Of a DNA stretch of 46,168 nucleotides, positions 35,826 to 44,705 are shown piece by piece. Made by a program: the position numbers and the translations under genes. The first letter of the stretch is position 1; every line of letters starts with the position of its first letter. The stretch is taken from positions 1-46,168 of the forward strand of contig CAJKOW010000011.1 of the NCBI GenBank assembly GCA_905201685.1. Reading direction: 5' to 3'. The notes below the pieces were generated by a model, which worked only from the letters and a program-made list of their open reading frames with translations, was not told where the DNA came from and made no database searches. The DNA is from an uncultured Bacteroides sp. (GTDB taxonomy: Bacteria; Bacteroidota; Bacteroidia; Bacteroidales; Bacteroidaceae).

Positions 35826-36021
35826 AGCATTCTTTGAAAAAGTTTTCTCCACCAAACTGCTTTTCATAATGAATCCATTTGCTGGAATTTGAATCGTGTG
35901 GAAGATATTCATCGGGAGATGGTTGTCGTCATGGGATGGATGAACAAGGATGTACTCGGTTGGTTGCAACTTATTGATCGCTTCGATACGGTGTGCGCCA
36001 GTATTCGGAAAAACATGGGCT

Positions 36022-36285
36022 GGCAATGAGCATTCGTGAGCAACACTTGTACGGCTCCTGTTCAACACTTGTACGGCTCGCGAGCCATGCTTGCGATACT
36101 CGCGGGAGTTGCAGGCAATACTCGTGCCCTTTGCTTGCAACATGCGTCGGGCTTGGTTGTAAGATGCGGCGGCATTGCTCTCAAAACCTGCCGGCATTGC
36201 TTGTCATTCCCGCCGACATTACTTGTTACGCCGGCTAACTACCGATGTTACGCCGCTAAAGTAGGTAGTTACAGTCGCCAAGTAG
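36022..36285. repeat. Degenerate 22-bp tandem repeat, locus 2 (about 12 units)
   Basis: Cutting the sequence every 22 bp from 36022 gives units that begin mostly TGCTTG or CACTTG and carry a CG-rich core near positions 12-16. The clearest are 36044-36065 and 36066-36087 (both CACTTGTACGGCTC), 36088-36109, 36132-36153 and 36198-36219. The later units drift. Units 36044-36087 match those at 15838-15903. Confidence 0.65.
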
Positions 36286-36669
36286 GAGTTTGGAACCGAA
36301 AAATGAAACATTAAAAATGAAGATGGCAGAGTGACATTTTTTCGTTCACGTCCGAAAAACCTTTTCTATTTCATCCTTCAACCCTCATTCCTCAGCATTA
36401 AACCTTAAACCCACTATTTTGCCTTCACGCTTTCACCGGAGGATTTTCACACTGATACGCAGCAGGATATGGTGAAAGATGAAGCTTCACGCCCGTTCAC
36501 TGAAAATTTGAAAATCCGCGTTCATCCGCCTTTCCCCTGTAGTCCGCGTATCTATCTTTCATCACAATTGTTTAATTATCAGTTGTTTACGGTGAAACTT
36601 CACATGCGTCCTTTTATCAGCATCCGCTTTTTGATGTGAACCTTATGGGAAAACAGAAGTGGTACGTTG

Positions 36670-36778
36670 AGTAGCGTTGCTGCACAAACTGTTGCAGCAT
36701 AACTGCACGTATTGATGCAGTGTCACTGCACTGACTGATGCAGAGTGACTGCACTAACTGTTGCAGTGAGGCTGCATA
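36670..36778. repeat. 23-bp tandem repeat with TGCAG/CTGCA dyads (about 4.7 units)
   Basis: Units at 36670-36692 (diverged), 36693-36715, 36716-36738, 36739-36761 and a partial 36762-36778. Each has TGCAG, then ACTGCAC and usually ACTG, so every unit can form a small hairpin. Confidence 0.75.
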
Positions 36779-37058
36779 GTCTTTCCGTCCTGCCGGCTGT
36801 TAGGCCGTCGTATTTTTCCTCCTATGGGACGGGCAACAAGCAAGTAGCGGAGTTATGGACAGGTAGCTGGATGTATGTGTCGCTTTTCTCAAAAACATTT
36901 TTCTTTGTTGGTTTTTAGTGGGAGTAAAATAGTGAACTTTTGCAAATTGTTGATTAATAGATAATTGTAGTGAAAGATGAATGAGGATGATGAAAAGTTG
37001 GTTTACTATTTTCTCCCTATTTTGCGCTATTTTCTCCCCCTTCCTTAGGGGCTTAGTG

Positions 37059-37066
37059 TATCTTTG
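37059..37066 (+). promoter_or_regulatory. Distal candidate -7 box upstream of susC
   Basis: TATCTTTG fits TAnnTTTG but lacks a TTG at -33. It would give a leader of about 320 nt containing the hairpin GTTGCCT / AGGCAAC (about 37130-37152). Confidence 0.35.
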
Positions 37067-37306
37067 CGACAACTGAGATCTAAGAATGAGCTATGGAAAC
37101 AGCAATGAATGTATTTCTTCCATTGATCTGTTGCCTGTTGTTAAAAGGCAACATCGTCGGGAGCCTGTTTCTTTACACTTAGCAGTATAAATGATAAGAG
37201 TGAAGGAATGGGTTTGTTGTTTTTGTTCTTTCCCTAACTTTCTGTTTATTAGTTTGTTGTGTTCGTTTTGAAATATTGTTGAAATCAATATGTAACATGC
37301 GGATTT

Positions 37307-37314
37307 TACTTTTG
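37307..37314 (+). promoter_or_regulatory. Proximal -7 box for susC
   Basis: TACTTTTG fits TAnnTTTG; a -33 TTG is not at the right distance, as expected for a regulator-dependent PUL promoter. The leader to the ATG at 37389 is about 67 nt and AT-rich. Confidence 0.5.
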
Positions 37315-37388
37315 CGGCCGGAAAAAAGAATGTGATAAATATATAAAATGAGAATAAAAACTGTTTTTTTTAACTAAAACTTTATTTT

Positions 37389-40300
37389 ATGCTGAATGTA
37401 CAATTAAAAGGAAAAAGAACATGGATGCAGAGTTTGCTCCTCGTCATGTTCTTGCTAAGCAGTACCTTAGCATTTGCACAGAACAAGGTGACGGGTACCG
37501 TAACCGATAAGACTGGTGCTCCGTTGCCGGGTGTTAATGTCCTCGAAAAAGGCACGACTAATGGTAGTATAACCGATGTGGACGGAAAGTACAGTATCAA
37601 TGTTGAGAAAGGTAAAACATTGATGTTCTCCTATATTGGTTTTACAACAAGAGAAATAGTCGTTAATCAGAATGTTATTAATGTCGCTCTGCAGGAAGAC
37701 CTCCAAGCATTGGACGAAGTAGTGGTTATCGGTTACGGTAGCATGACTCGTAAGGATGTGACCAGCTCTATTACTACTGTAAAGGCCGACAAACTGAATG
37801 TAGGTACTTACACCAGTCCTGCCCAGTTGCTGCAAGGTAAAGTGCCGGGTCTGACCATCACACAGAGCAGCGACCCGAACAGCGAATACTCCTCAATCAC
37901 GCTGCGTGGTGCTTCTTCATTGCGTGGTGGTGAGGCTATGGAGCCCTATTATGTAGTAGATGGCGTTCCGGGCGTATCTTTGGCTTTGGTCGCTCCCGAA
38001 GACATCGAAAGCATCGACGTACTGCGCGATGCAACAGCTACTGCCATTTACGGTTCAAAGGCAGCCAATGGTGTGATCATCGTTACTACGAAGAAAGGTA
38101 AGGCCGGTAAAGCTACTGTAACTTACAGTGCTTACATCGCTGCAGACAAGGTGATGAAGAACCTTGACATGATGACTGCAGACGACCTGCGTGCGTATGC
38201 CAAAGCCAATAACTTTACCATCAATAACGATTTCGGAGCAAACACGGATTGGCAGAAAGAAGTGCAACGTACAGCATTTACTCACAATCACAATGTGTCG
38301 ATTAGTGGCGGGAGTGATCGTACTTCTTACACTGCAAGTATTAATTATATGGAGAAACAAGGTGTTATTAAGGGTACTGACATGGATCGTTTGATCGGAC
38401 GTGCTTTTGTACAGACAAGAGCTTTGAATGACCGTTTGATTTTGTCTATGAATCTGAATGCCAGTATCACCAATAACAATTCTGTTGAAACAGGAGGTGA
38501 TAATAACAGTGTTTATGATGCAATGAACTATTATTCACCATTGGTTCCTGTACGGGATGAAAATGGTAATTGGACAAATTATGTAGGTGTTTCTCAAAAC
38601 TATAATCCACTGTCAATGATTAATGAAGACCTTTATCATCATCAAACTAAAAAAATGCAAGGTACAGCTAAGGCGTCTTTAGATATTATTGATGGTTTAC
38701 AATGGAATGCAACTTTGTCTTATCAGAACGAGCAGTTCTTGTGGGATGAATACCATACTTCACAGTCACAAATGACTTATGTCAAAGATAATGGCCAGGC
38801 TCATCGTCGTACAACTCAAGACCTCAAGAAAGTGTTTGAGACTTATTTAAATTATGACAAGACTTTCAATGAAGTTCATAAATTGGGTATTATGTTGGGT
38901 TATTCTTGGGAAGAAACAACGAAAGCCGATGGATATGGCCTGACTGTTTATGACTTTTATAATGATGATTTAGGTTACAAGAATTTGGGTATGGCTAACA
39001 AAATGGATGGAATTGATGGTGTCTGGTCTTCTGCAGAAAATACCCTGCGTATGATTTCATTCTATGGCCGTGTGAATTACTCATATAACAGTAAGTATTT
39101 GTTGCAGGCCACTGTTCGTCGTGATGGCTCTTCTGCTTTTGGTGTCAATAACCGTTGGGCTACCTTCCCCTCTTTCTCTGCCGCATGGCGTATTTCTGAA
39201 GAAGAGTTTGCCAAAGATTGGGGATTTGATGACTTGAAGTTGCGTGCAGGTTATGGTGTCAGCGGTAACTCACTGGGCTTTGATCCTTATATTTCGAGAA
39301 TGCTTTATGGTGGTACCGGTTGGTTTACTTATGTAGATTCTAACGGAGTTGAATCTAACTATCGTATCATCGGTGCATTGCGTAACTCTAATCCTGATTT
39401 GAAATGGGAATCGACTTCCATGTTCAACGTCGGTGTTGACTTCTCTGTATTAGGTGGTCGTTTGGGAGCAACCATTGAATATTATGTGAAAAAGACTTCT
39501 GACTTGATTCTTGCTTATGAGGTGTCAACAAATAGGTATCAATATCCTTCTATGTGGGCTAACGTAGGAGATATAAGTAATAAAGGTGTCGAAATTAGTA
39601 TTAACGCTATTCCTGTTCAGACAAAAAACTTTGAATGGAGCACAACGGTGAATTTATCCCATAATAAGAATATTGTTGAAAAAATATCTAATGATACTTA
39701 TTCTGTACCGTATATTAATACAGCCAATCCGAATATTGGCGGTTCTGCACAAGCGAATTCTATTCAACGTATTATGGAAGGTGAGCCGATAGGCACATTC
39801 TATATGTGGAAATGGGCAGGTTATAATGATGAAGGAGTTTCCGTGTTCAATGAATACGATGAGGATGGAAATGTAATAGGTACTACCACTCGATTGGATG
39901 AAAAAGACCGTGTGAAAGTTGGTTCCGCACAACCCAAACTGAACTTAGGATGGAATAACACATTGACTTATAAAAATTGGACTTTGACAGCTTTCTTCCA
40001 AGGAACATTTGGTAACAAGATTTTCAATGCTACCCGTGCACAATACAATAATACGACTAATATTCAACAAGGTAAGAATGGTTTAAAAGAGATTATGACT
40101 GATCAGAAAATTACAGATGTTAATGCACAAGCTCCTTCTGACCGTTATTTGGAAGATGGTAGCTACCTGCGTCTTTCTACTTTGAGCTTAGGATATGATT
40201 TTGGAAAGATTGGTAATTGGATTAACAATTTGAAGTTAACAGCTACCTGCAACAACGTCTTTACTATTACTGGTTATTCTGGTACAGATCCCGAAGTAAG

Positions 40301-40391
40301 TCTGGGTGGCATAGAACCGGGTATTGATTGGCGTAACTCCTTCTATCCGCGTACTCGTACCTTTATGTTAGGATTGAATGTAAACTTCTAA
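37389..40391 (+). CDS. susC: SusC-like TonB-dependent outer-membrane transporter
   Basis: 1000 aa. A signal peptide (about 1-30, ending TLAFAQ) is followed by a carboxypeptidase-regulatory-like domain (about 33-105; GAPLPGVNV, DVDGKYSI), the TonB plug (about 110-235; LDEVVVIGYG, AIYGSKAANGVIIVTTKKG) and a 22-strand barrel ending in the aromatic FMLGLNVNF. There is no N-terminal secretin-like STN extension, so it is not of the sigma/anti-sigma type, which agrees with HTCS control. It imports large oligosaccharides together with the SusD lipoprotein encoded 16 nt downstream. The plug-coding part is visibly richer in GC than the barrel part. Confidence 0.97.
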   Translation: MLNVQLKGKRTWMQSLLLVMFLLSSTLAFAQNKVTGTVTDKTGAPLPGVNVLEKGTTNGSITDVDGKYSINVEKGKTLMFSYIGFTTREIVVNQNVINVALQEDLQALDEVVVIGYGSMTRKDVTSSITTVKADKLNVGTYTSPAQLLQGKVPGLTITQSSDPNSEYSSITLRGASSLRGGEAMEPYYVVDGVPGVSLALVAPEDIESIDVLRDATATAIYGSKAANGVIIVTTKKGKAGKATVTYSAYIAADKVMKNLDMMTADDLRAYAKANNFTINNDFGANTDWQKEVQRTAFTHNHNVSISGGSDRTSYTASINYMEKQGVIKGTDMDRLIGRAFVQTRALNDRLILSMNLNASITNNNSVETGGDNNSVYDAMNYYSPLVPVRDENGNWTNYVGVSQNYNPLSMINEDLYHHQTKKMQGTAKASLDIIDGLQWNATLSYQNEQFLWDEYHTSQSQMTYVKDNGQAHRRTTQDLKKVFETYLNYDKTFNEVHKLGIMLGYSWEETTKADGYGLTVYDFYNDDLGYKNLGMANKMDGIDGVWSSAENTLRMISFYGRVNYSYNSKYLLQATVRRDGSSAFGVNNRWATFPSFSAAWRISEEEFAKDWGFDDLKLRAGYGVSGNSLGFDPYISRMLYGGTGWFTYVDSNGVESNYRIIGALRNSNPDLKWESTSMFNVGVDFSVLGGRLGATIEYYVKKTSDLILAYEVSTNRYQYPSMWANVGDISNKGVEISINAIPVQTKNFEWSTTVNLSHNKNIVEKISNDTYSVPYINTANPNIGGSAQANSIQRIMEGEPIGTFYMWKWAGYNDEGVSVFNEYDEDGNVIGTTTRLDEKDRVKVGSAQPKLNLGWNNTLTYKNWTLTAFFQGTFGNKIFNATRAQYNNTTNIQQGKNGLKEIMTDQKITDVNAQAPSDRYLEDGSYLRLSTLSLGYDFGKIGNWINNLKLTATCNNVFTITGYSGTDPEVSLGGIEPGIDWRNSFYPRTRTFMLGLNVNF

Positions 40392-40407
40392 TTAACAGAA
40401 TAAAATT

Positions 40408-42015
40408 ATGAAAAAGATATTCAAATTATTTATATCGGCCGGATTCTTGGCAGCAGCTACAACCGGTTGTACCGACCTTGATGTAGATATAACATCGCAA
40501 CTGACGGAGTTTCCCGACTCAGAAATTGCTGCAGAAGCAAAATTGGCTAATGTATATTATGCATTTAGAGGAGCCTTAGGACGTAATTATAATTGGGCAT
40601 GTGAGTTGTCTTCTGATGAATTTACAGGTATCTCATTTGATGGAGATTACTATGATAATGGTGAAAAAGCAAATCCTACGCTACATATGTTGACTCCTGA
40701 TGATTCGACTGTAGGTTGGTATGGTGATTTGGCTTCAGGTATTACTAATTGCAATAAAGCAATTCTTGATTTTGGAGGAGAGGATGAACCAGCTGCAGCT
40801 CCGGCGCTTGCTATGCGTGCATTCTATCATTTCATCCTAATGGATTGCTATGGAGCTATTCCTATTTTGGATCATTTGCTTGATGAAGATGAGTCCATTG
40901 ATCGTTCTCCACGTCCTCAAGTAGCTGCTTTCATTGAAGCAGACTTATTAAAAGCTCTTCCAAATCTTAGCAAGGAGTCAAATGCTGCTACTTATGGTAA
41001 ACCTAATTATTGGATGGCTAAAGCATTGCTTGCTAAACTTTATCTTAACTGGGCTGTTTATTCATGTGCTGATGTTACTACTTATACGCCTTCTGTTGAC
41101 AATCCGAAGTTGAACGACTGTATTTCAGTTTGTGATGAAATCATGAATAATGGTCCGTTTGATTTGAGTGATGGTTACCGTGAGAAGTTTTGGCCTGAAA
41201 ACGGATCTCATATTAAAGATTTTATTTATGCTATGCCTTATGATCGCATAAAGGCTCAAGGTATGACATATGCTCGTTTTCGTACTTGGAGACAGATGAA
41301 TTCTTTAGATCCGTCAATGTATGGATTTAAATTGAGTGCGTCTGTCGGTGGAAACTTGGCTGTAAATCCTAATGTGGTTGATTTGCTGTCTTTGCCTGGT
41401 GATGATCGTAACTTGTCAATCGTCGGTGGACCTATTTATTTTTTCGACAATAATCGTAATTTAACTAATGAGCCTGTATTATATAATGGAGAACAACTTG
41501 TTTTTACAAAAGAAATTACATTAAAAGAGGGTTCTGTTCCTGAACAGCTTAATACTGGTAAGAATGTGACTGGTTGGTCACAAGGTTACAAATCGGTGAA
41601 GTGGTTTCCCACTTACGATGATTATTTGAATGACCGTAATCAAAGTAATGATGTGCCTATTTTCCGCTATGCTGATATTATTCTGACTAAGGCCGAAGCT
41701 ATTCTGCGAGGTGGTAGTACAACAAATGGCGATACTCCGGCTTCTTTACTGAATCAGATTCGTTCTTATGTTCATGCACCGGCATTTGAAGGTGATCCAA
41801 CTTTGCAGGATATTCTGGACGAACGTGGTCGCGAGTTTTTCGATGAAAACTGGCGTCGTAATGACTTGATACGTTTCGGTAAGTTTGAAGATGATTGGTG
41901 TTTGAAGCATGTGGTTAATCCTAAAGCAAAAACGGAATTATTCCGTCGTATATTCCCGATCCCGACCGGTGTGATGAATACTAATACCAACTGGAAACAG
42001 AACCCTGGATACTAA
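40408..42015 (+). CDS. susD: SusD-like surface glycan-binding lipoprotein
   Basis: 535 aa. The lipobox ATTGC (Cys21) is followed by TDLDVDIT, an acidic export signal, so it sits on the cell surface. The tetratricopeptide-like SusD fold is suggested by ALAMRAFYHFILMDCYGAIP, YWMAKALLAKLYLNWAVY, FRYADIILTKAEAILRGG and DERGREFFDENWRRNDLIRFG, the last being the classic C-terminal RagB/SusD stretch. It forms the lid of the SusC transporter. The coding sequence is AT-rich compared with the flanking glycosidase genes. A strong terminator follows. Confidence 0.96.
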   Translation: MKKIFKLFISAGFLAAATTGCTDLDVDITSQLTEFPDSEIAAEAKLANVYYAFRGALGRNYNWACELSSDEFTGISFDGDYYDNGEKANPTLHMLTPDDSTVGWYGDLASGITNCNKAILDFGGEDEPAAAPALAMRAFYHFILMDCYGAIPILDHLLDEDESIDRSPRPQVAAFIEADLLKALPNLSKESNAATYGKPNYWMAKALLAKLYLNWAVYSCADVTTYTPSVDNPKLNDCISVCDEIMNNGPFDLSDGYREKFWPENGSHIKDFIYAMPYDRIKAQGMTYARFRTWRQMNSLDPSMYGFKLSASVGGNLAVNPNVVDLLSLPGDDRNLSIVGGPIYFFDNNRNLTNEPVLYNGEQLVFTKEITLKEGSVPEQLNTGKNVTGWSQGYKSVKWFPTYDDYLNDRNQSNDVPIFRYADIILTKAEAILRGGSTTNGDTPASLLNQIRSYVHAPAFEGDPTLQDILDERGREFFDENWRRNDLIRFGKFEDDWCLKHVVNPKAKTELFRRIFPIPTGVMNTNTNWKQNPGY

Positions 42016-42079
42016 TCACTCGTTATACATTTTTAAGGTAAAAAATAGGCGATTGTTTTATTTAGAGTTTTAAAAATGG

Positions 42080-42137
42080 AAGCCTTGGGTTGCATCCGTA
42101 GTGTTAAGCTGCGGATGCTAACACAAGGCTTTTTTTA
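42080..42137 (+). terminator. Strong rho-independent terminator after susD
   Basis: AAGCCTTG and GCATCCG on the left pair with CGGATGC and CAAGGCTT on the right, a two-part stem, then TTTTTTT (42130-42136). It should separate susCD from the second GH92. Confidence 0.85.
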
Positions 42138-42268
42138 TGATGGCATTATTCATTCTGCTTTTCCTTATTCCTATCAACGTCGTTTTGTGAATGAAGCAGG
42201 TGGAAGAGAATCAGTATCAACCCGGATGTTTTTGGAATTCCGTTGTCAGAAAGAAGCTGATTTATGAT

Positions 42269-42276
42269 TAAATTTG
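42269..42276 (+). promoter_or_regulatory. -7 promoter box for the second GH92 gene
   Basis: TAAATTTG fits TAnnTTTG; a TTG at 42243-42245 lies 23 bp upstream, slightly too far. Leader about 80 nt. Confidence 0.45.
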
Positions 42277-42361
42277 CAGACAACGAATGAAAAAGAAAAT
42301 GTATTCGGACAGGAAAATATCTGAATGGAGACAAGAACTTACGTAAATAAATGGCATAGTT

Positions 42362-44656
42362 ATGAATATTCAACGATTGTTTTGCAGTATGGCATTGGCG
42401 TTGTTGTTGGCGCATGTCGCTACTGCTTCATCAAATGTTCGGTCGGTAGAGCGGAAGACTTCTCTGACCGATTATGTTGACCCGCGTATCGGTTCCGAGG
42501 GACTGGGACGTGTGTTTATCGGTCCGTCGTGCCCCTTTGGCATGGTGAAGCCGTCGCCCGACTGTACCCCTTCTCCCAACAGTGGATGGTTGCCGATGCC
42601 CGAACGGGTGGATGGTTTTGCACAGGTACATGTCAGTGGCACCGGGGGCGGACCGAAGTATGGTAACGTGCTGGTGACTCCTTTCTGTGGAGCATTGGAC
42701 CGCACGCAATATTTCGATTATCGCGAGTACGAAAATATACGCTTGGGCTACTACGACACCCGTTTCAAGCAGAGCGGCATCCGTACGGAGATAACCACCG
42801 CCGAGCGAGCCTCGTTCTACCGCTTTACTTATCCCGAGGTGGCGGACAAGGCACTGGCCATCGACGCCGGTTTCTTCTTGGGCGAAAGTCCGGTGCCCGA
42901 CGCACGCGAGGCTCAGCAGTTTGTGGGCTCGGAGATACAGATACTGTCCGACCGGGAAGTGTGCGGATATACCCGCATTCGTGGCGGATGGAACAACGGG
43001 CGTGCCTATACGGTTTACTTTTATGCCGAAACCGACCGCCCCTTCAGCCAATGGGCTACGTGGAAAGGCGACAGCATTACTACTGACCGCACGCAGTACG
43101 ATTCGCATCAGAAGACGGGGGCTTTGCTTCGTTTCGAAGGCGATGCCACTACGCTACAGCTGAAGGTGGGCATCTCTTTCCTGAGCTGCCTGCGCGCCGA
43201 GGCCAACGCACACAGCGAGATTCCTCACTGGTCGTTCGACGAGGTGCACCGTCAACTCCTGGACAAATGGGAAACTCTGTTTTCGAAAATCGAGATTGAC
43301 GAGAAGGCTCCGGAAGCACACAAACGGATGTTCTATACCGGATTGTATCATACGATGCTGATGCCTGTGGACCGTACGGGCGAGAATCCGCTCTGGAGCG
43401 ATCCCGAACCTTATTACGATGACTTTTATGCTATTTGGGATACGTACCGTGCGTCGTCGCCCCTGATTACGCTGATCGATCCGAAGCGCGAGTCCGACAT
43501 TGTCCGTTCGTTAGTGAACATTTACAAACGCGACGGCTACATGCCCGATGCCCGGAGCGGCAACTGCAACGGACGTACACAAGGCGGGTCGAATGCCGAA
43601 ATCGTCATTGCCGATGCGTTTGTGAAAGGACTGGAAGGCATCGACTACGAATTGGCCCTGCAAGCCATGCTGAAAGATGCTACCGTGGATCCGGGTGCCA
43701 ACCACGAGGCCGAAGGACGTGGCGGCTTGCGCGAGTATCTGGAGCTGGGTTATGTTCCCTGGGGCATCGACCGTGCCGGAAACCGTACGGTGGAATACAG
43801 CTATTGTGACTATGCCATTGCCCTCGTGGCCAAGGGACTGGGAAAGGAGGAACTGTACCAGCACTACTTGAAGCAAAGCGGCAACTGGAAGAACCTGTGG
43901 CGCGACGACTACGAACACAGCGGGGCACGGGGCTTCATCATGCCGCGCGATGCCGATGGCCAATGGCTGGACAGCCTGCCCTACGGACACAGCCGCGTGA
44001 TGCAACCCAAGTATGTCTACACGCCTATGACGTTTGAAGGACCGTGGTACACGCCCTGGTGGAGCATGTTCTTCTACGAGGCTTCTTCGTGGGAATATTC
44101 GCTGAGCATTCCGCACGACGTATCGGGGTTGATTCAGAAATGTGGTGGTCCGCAGGCTTTCGAGCAACGGCTGGATACTTTCTTTATCCGCAATTATTAT
44201 AATGTGAACAACGAACCGTCGTTCCTTACTCCCTGTCTGTATCACTGGCTGGGCAAGCCTTGGCGCAGTAGCGACCGCATCCATACGATTCTGGCAGAAA
44301 GCTATAACGATGGTCCTGTAGGTCTGCCGGGCAACGACGATTCGGGGGCCATGTCTTCGTGGTTGGCTTTCCATATGATGGGGCTTTATCCCAACGCCGG
44401 TCAGGACTATTACCTGATAAACACACCGCTGCTTCGCACCACTACGCTGCATCTGGCAAACGGACGCGACTTCCGGATTGTGGCCGACGGCCTTTCGGAA
44501 AAGAACCGTTATGTGCAGAGTGCTACCCTGAACGGGGAAGATTATTCCTGGTCGGCATTGCGCCACAAGGATCTGATGGCTGGCGGTACGTTGGTGCTGA
44601 AGATGGGAAAGAAGCCTTCGGAGTGGGGCAGGGAGATGTTTAAACCGAATCATTAA
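42362..44656 (+). CDS. GH92 alpha-mannosidase (second copy, secreted)
   Basis: 764 aa. Signal peptide MNIQRLFCSMALALLLAHVA, with no lipobox, so probably periplasmic, unlike the first GH92. Family features: YVDPRIGSEGLGRVFIGPS, AIWDTYRASSPLI, NNEPSFL with the likely general acid Glu618, and GNDDSGAMSSW (Asp659/660). The motif after NEP (SFLTPCLYHWLGKPW) differs from both the classic SHH form and the first GH92 here, so a different linkage or aglycone preference is likely; that is inference. It has its own promoter, after the susD terminator. Its coding GC is higher than that of susCD. Confidence 0.92.
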   Translation: MNIQRLFCSMALALLLAHVATASSNVRSVERKTSLTDYVDPRIGSEGLGRVFIGPSCPFGMVKPSPDCTPSPNSGWLPMPERVDGFAQVHVSGTGGGPKYGNVLVTPFCGALDRTQYFDYREYENIRLGYYDTRFKQSGIRTEITTAERASFYRFTYPEVADKALAIDAGFFLGESPVPDAREAQQFVGSEIQILSDREVCGYTRIRGGWNNGRAYTVYFYAETDRPFSQWATWKGDSITTDRTQYDSHQKTGALLRFEGDATTLQLKVGISFLSCLRAEANAHSEIPHWSFDEVHRQLLDKWETLFSKIEIDEKAPEAHKRMFYTGLYHTMLMPVDRTGENPLWSDPEPYYDDFYAIWDTYRASSPLITLIDPKRESDIVRSLVNIYKRDGYMPDARSGNCNGRTQGGSNAEIVIADAFVKGLEGIDYELALQAMLKDATVDPGANHEAEGRGGLREYLELGYVPWGIDRAGNRTVEYSYCDYAIALVAKGLGKEELYQHYLKQSGNWKNLWRDDYEHSGARGFIMPRDADGQWLDSLPYGHSRVMQPKYVYTPMTFEGPWYTPWWSMFFYEASSWEYSLSIPHDVSGLIQKCGGPQAFEQRLDTFFIRNYYNVNNEPSFLTPCLYHWLGKPWRSSDRIHTILAESYNDGPVGLPGNDDSGAMSSWLAFHMMGLYPNAGQDYYLINTPLLRTTTLHLANGRDFRIVADGLSEKNRYVQSATLNGEDYSWSALRHKDLMAGGTLVLKMGKKPSEWGREMFKPNH

Positions 44657-44705
44657 TTCAAGTTCCGGCATATCCTTTTATGCAGAACTTAGATACACAA
44701 GAAAC

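Larger units (their letters stand above)
35655..37388. other. 1.7-kb repeat-rich non-coding gap between hydF and susC
   Basis: No convincing gene. From left to right: the hydF leader and promoter; a short plus-strand frame with a stop at 36027-36029 (its end reads WMNKDVLGWLQLIDRFDTV), possibly a gene remnant but not recognised; a 22-bp degenerate tandem array; AT-rich sequence with small hairpins (such as CTTTCACC / GGTGAAAG near 36.43-36.47 kb); a 23-bp tandem array; and the susC upstream region with two candidate promoters. Confidence 0.6.
42016..42361. other. Intergenic region susD-GH92 (about 350 bp)
   Basis: Holds the susD terminator (42080-42137) and a promoter candidate for the GH92 gene (42269-42276). 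The small frames over the hairpin are not genes. Confidence 0.6.

Noticed and set aside
35655..36197. N-terminal extension of hydF
   Set aside because: The extra 180 residues cross the promoter and the 22-bp array and are unlike HydF; MSLTDTPRSNRLH is the natural start.
36670..36778. CRISPR-like array in the 36.7-kb gap
   Set aside because: The 23-bp units follow each other without spacers.
37086..37192. Small leader peptide gene upstream of susC
   Set aside because: Short frames exist in two phases but neither has a convincing ribosome binding site; not enough to call.
42076..42267. Small gene of 63 residues after susD
   Set aside because: It overlaps a strong terminator hairpin and has no ribosome binding site or homology that I recognise.
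43511..44671. 386-residue minus-strand frame opposite the second GH92 gene
   Set aside because: Antisense shadow without recognisable domains.
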